Origin: Negativibacillus sp.
Lineage (GTDB): Bacteria; Bacillota; Clostridia; Oscillospirales; Ruminococcaceae
Reading direction: 5' to 3'
Length of the DNA: 15,609 bases
NCBI GenBank assembly: GCA_020024325.1
Contig: JAHHTY010000050.1
Location: forward strand, 1 to 15,609
Below are positions 13,175 through 15,609 of the stretch, one piece after another. Position numbers and translations under genes: made by a program. Position 1 is the stretch's first letter, and the number at the start of each line of letters is the position of its first letter. The notes beneath the pieces are model-generated. The model saw nothing but the letters and a program-made list of their open reading frames with translations. It had not been told where the DNA came from and did no database searches.

Positions 13175-14365
13175 TTCCTTTCTTTCTCTCTCAATCGCTT
13201 TTCATTATTATAACGATTTCTTTATACTACAATTATGCAAAATACACTTTAGTTTAATAATAAAATTCAATTTAATACAAGAAAAGAGAGATGAATTTGA
13301 CGTATCCTAGAATAAGCTGCAATACTGCCCTTGACAAAATAAAATCAATCAAATAACAATGATTTTATTACAACCGCTGCATAGCATCAGCGTGTACAGA
13401 AACAAGAAACAATCTATCACTTGAATCCAAAAAAACCTATCAATAACTTTGCAGCACAACAACTTTTTTGCATTGGTTCTGAAACACTCCGTTTTCTAAA
13501 CAACAATATACCCTACACCAAAATTCTGTATCATCAGCTTAAAAAGGTAATCTGCTTTTATTTACAAAGAAATTAACATGGTATAAACGAGGAATATTTT
13601 ATATTTTCAACACTCAAAGACTCAGAAGGTTCTAAATAAAGGTACTTTTGGACTTTGGAAAATGACACTGTTTTTGACTGAAAATCCAACTGTGAGCTGC
13701 AATTTTCATCATTGCAGGATATTTGACAGGATATTATCTTGAATAACGAAATTGTAAGTGTTGTATCATCTGATGCACAGATGGGGCAGCAGCATGATGA
13801 GCACTTCTCAGAAGTGTTCTAGATTGGTATAGCTAATGAAAGAAGTACGTTTATTCAATTATTGTCCATTGAGTAATAACCTTTAGAAATAATTTTGTAG
13901 ACGCATGCACTATATAGAGCATAAATTGAACAAACACACTAATCTGATCTTACAAAAATTCATTTCAAAAAAGGTCAATTTGTAAATTCATTGATAAATA
14001 GGTTGTAATATGGTCTAATAAAGTCATTGCTTTACCCAAAAAACTTCTGAATTATCTGTGTAATAGGAAGAATTTAAAAAGTTTTTAGTCCCATATTTTA
14101 GGATGTATTCTACCAAAGTTTTGAATGTGTTATTGGTATGTGATAATATAATTATTTAAAATCACGCATTGTATTAAAATCCACCTTTTTATTTATTCTG
14201 TAAGGAGAATATATTGGATGTTTTTTATGCTTTTTGCTAGAAAAAAGAAATACAATAAGCTTACACTCAATCTTATTCCTGAAAAACTCATCATATATTA
14301 CAAATAGACTTTGATTTTTTGACTTTTCTTCTAAAACTACTTTTAAAATGATTTTTCTATCAATC
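13175..14365. other. Gene-poor AT-rich region, possible decayed sequence
   Basis: About 1.2 kb with no gene I can support. Seen: a 10-bp inverted repeat AATAAAATCA/TGATTTTATT (13338-13347 and 13360-13369) beside a perfect TTGACA (13331); a 12-nt-period partial tandem (CAGGATATT at 13715 and 13727); a 21-nt near-palindrome at 13799-13819; a stop-free minus-strand run of 81 codons at 13818-13573 without a start codon; and a plus-strand frame at 13727-13876 that looks protein-like but is broken by a TAG. These could be remnants of a lost gene or mobile element, but no family is recognisable. Confidence 0.5.
14218..14307 (+). CDS. Possible 29-codon small ORF
   Basis: An ATG at 14218 opens a 29-residue frame (MFFMLFARKKKYNKLTLNLI and nine more residues), preceded by a good AAGGAG (14202-14207) 10 nt upstream. 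It has a short hydrophobic start followed by a basic stretch (ARKKKYNK). Against it: strongly AT-rich surroundings, no clear promoter, no recognisable homologue. Listed as a candidate only. Confidence 0.2.
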   Translation: MFFMLFARKKKYNKLTLNLIPEKLIIYYK

Positions 14366-14394
14366 TTGCACTCTTTGCTTCATTGTGCTATACT
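14366..14394 (+). promoter_or_regulatory. Sigma-A promoter for the M42 peptidase gene
   Basis: TTGCAC (14366-14371), a 17-bp spacer and TATACT (14389-14394). A start near 14401 gives a leader of about 100 nt. The leader contains an inverted repeat ATTACT/AGTAAT (14419-14424 and 14431-14436) nested within TGCAAT/ATTGCA (14398-14403 and 14435-14440). Confidence 0.65.
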
Positions 14395-14500
14395 GTTTGC
14401 AATAATTGAAGTGTTTACATTACTTTTTAGAGTAATTGCACTAAAGATTTTATCTTTTCTATCTTAATTCACACAAAAAGTATTTGGGAGGCTATATAAA

Positions 14501-15574
14501 ATGAATTCTTTAAAATTGATTGAATCGCTCTCCAATGCATATGGTGCATGTGGCTTTGAAGATCAAGTAGTTGAGATTGCAGAACAATATGCTTGTGAGG
14601 AAAAGTTAGGTACAGTAAAACATGACTGCAACCTGAACGTTTACATCAACCCAACAGAAAACACCGGAAACAAGCCTGTTGTTATGATTGATGCTCACAG
14701 TGACGAGGTTAGTTTTATCATACAGGCAATCAAAGACAACGGTACTCTGCGCTTCCTGCCTTTAGGCGGATGGTCCGACTATACCATTCCAGCACACAAA
14801 GTAAAAGTACAGACTTATGACGGCAAATGGGTATCCGGTATTGTAGCAAGCACACCGGTACACTTTTTATCTGCTGCACAAAAAAATTCTTGTCCGACTA
14901 TTTCTGATATGGTCATTGACATTGGGGCCACTTCCAAAAAAGAGGTAGAAGAAATTTTTAACATTCATATTGGCGCTCCTGTTGTCCCTGATGTTACTTT
15001 CGAGTATAATGAAAAAACTGATGTTATGCTTGGTAAAGCCTTTGACAACCGCCTTGGCTGCGCTGCTGTTTTGGATACACTCAAAGCCCTAAAAGGTCAA
15101 AAGCTTGATGTTGATTGTGTCGGTGTTCTTTCTTCTCAGGAAGAAATCGGCGAACGTGGTGCATTCGTCACCCGTGATGTTGTAAAACCTAACATTGCAA
15201 TCTGCTTTGAAGGCTGTCCTGCTGATGACACCTTTAATCCGGACTATTTCATTCAAACAGCGATGAAGAAAGGACCAATGCTCCGTCATTTCGACCGCTG
15301 TATGGTAACAAATCCGCGCTTTCAGCGTTTTGCCTTAGAACTTGGCAAAGAGCTGGGAATTCCTGTTCAGGAGTCTGTACGTTCTGGCGGCGGCACAAAC
15401 GGTGGACCAATCCATATGTCTAACGGCGGTGTGCCTGTTATTGTTATTGGTGTACCTGTTCGCTACATTCATTCTCATCATGGTTTTGCTTGTGTTGCTG
15501 ACTATGAGAACAGTGTTAAGCTGGCTGTTGAAATTATAAAACGTCTTAATGATGAAAAAATTAAATCCTTCTAA
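14501..15574 (+). CDS. M42-family metallo-aminopeptidase
   Basis: 357 residues, the usual length for the M42 (CelM/FrvX/YsdC, glutamyl-aminopeptidase-like) family: cytosolic, large oligomers with two metal ions per subunit that trim N-terminal residues from peptides. Ligands can be placed: MIDAHSDEV at 62-70 (His66, Asp68), KAFDNRLGCAA at 179-189 (bridging Asp182), SSQEEIGERGA at 211-221 (Glu214 base, Glu215 ligand), ICFEGCPADD at 234-243 (Glu237 where many members have Asp), and VPVRYIHSHHG at 318-328 (His324). SGGGTNGGPIHMSNGGVP at 295-312 is the usual Gly-rich substrate loop. A strong SD GGGAGG lies 9 nt before the ATG. Single-gene unit with its own promoter and terminator. Confidence 0.95.
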   Translation: MNSLKLIESLSNAYGACGFEDQVVEIAEQYACEEKLGTVKHDCNLNVYINPTENTGNKPVVMIDAHSDEVSFIIQAIKDNGTLRFLPLGGWSDYTIPAHKVKVQTYDGKWVSGIVASTPVHFLSAAQKNSCPTISDMVIDIGATSKKEVEEIFNIHIGAPVVPDVTFEYNEKTDVMLGKAFDNRLGCAAVLDTLKALKGQKLDVDCVGVLSSQEEIGERGAFVTRDVVKPNIAICFEGCPADDTFNPDYFIQTAMKKGPMLRHFDRCMVTNPRFQRFALELGKELGIPVQESVRSGGGTNGGPIHMSNGGVPVIVIGVPVRYIHSHHGFACVADYENSVKLAVEIIKRLNDEKIKSF

Positions 15575-15607
15575 CTTACTTTTTCTTTACTCAAAAGAAA
15601 AAGTAAG
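15575..15607 (+). terminator. Hairpin terminator after the M42 gene
   Basis: Arms CTTACTTTTTCTTT (15575-15588) and AAAGAAAAAGTAAG (15594-15607) pair perfectly over 14 bp around a 5-nt loop, beginning directly after the stop codon. The downstream tract is cut by the window end. Most of this stem shares its sequence with the extreme left end of the window (positions 3-16). Confidence 0.7.
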
Positions 15608-15609
15608 CA

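Noticed and set aside
13331..13360. TTGACA followed by AACAAT as a plus-strand promoter in the gene-free stretch
   Set aside because: The -10 match is weak and nothing that looks like a gene follows.
13484..13496. AACACTCCGTTTT resembling an arm of the hairpin at 60-94
   Set aside because: Only about 12 bases match and no complementary arm is nearby, so it is probably chance or a very old remnant.

Overview
The window looks like a chromosomal segment of a low-GC, spore-forming Clostridia member, possibly Oscillospiraceae/Ruminococcaceae. The sporulation pair yabP-yabQ sits directly upstream of a DivIC/FtsB-like divisome gene and a YabR-like S1 protein, an order conserved in endospore-forming Firmicutes. 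Intergenic DNA is AT-rich, Shine-Dalgarno sites are strong, and TTG and GTG starts occur. The genus call is inference only. I see no phage, CRISPR, rRNA, tRNA or intact transposase.

Layout. From about 432 to 5023 everything is on the minus strand. It reads MBOAT O-acyltransferase, then an AlgX/DHHW-like membrane-anchored protein, then yabP, yabQ, divIC and the S1 protein. The first two form the usual two-gene surface-polymer acylation module. A good vegetative-type promoter lies inside the 3' part of yabQ, which would uncouple divIC-S1 from the sporulation genes. Divergent from the MBOAT gene are two half-size chromate-transporter (CHR) genes at 5234-6384. They converge on a B3/B4-domain protein gene at 6430-7092, with a shared hairpin at the junction. 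Orotate phosphoribosyltransferase (pyrE, 7318-7980) is divergent from the B3/B4 gene and ends in a 25-bp-stem hairpin. This faces a minus-strand XRE regulator plus four-TM membrane protein cassette (8120-8792).

Next come a GNAT acetyltransferase (9055-9507, minus, terminated by a perfect 21-bp stem) and a divergent two-gene operon (9640-11623). The operon encodes a polytopic membrane protein with an extracytoplasmic alpha/beta-hydrolase-like domain lacking the nucleophile serine, followed by a small Smr-domain protein with a TTG start. A composite two-part hairpin separates it from a converging BrnQ-type branched-chain amino-acid transporter (11763-13091, minus). After that comes about 1.4 kb without a recognisable gene (13092-14500), holding the brnQ promoter, several palindromes, weak hints of decayed coding sequence and a possible 29-codon ORF. 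The window closes with an M42-family aminopeptidase (14501-15574) and its terminator.

Most transcription units have readable sigma-A-type promoters with 17-18-bp spacers, and almost every unit ends in a strong, often bidirectional hairpin. No complete new system is evident. The items most worth a second look are the nucleophile-less hydrolase/membrane fusion with its Smr partner, the altered catalytic motifs in the DHHW-like protein, the internal promoter in yabQ, and the gene-free stretch before the M42 gene.
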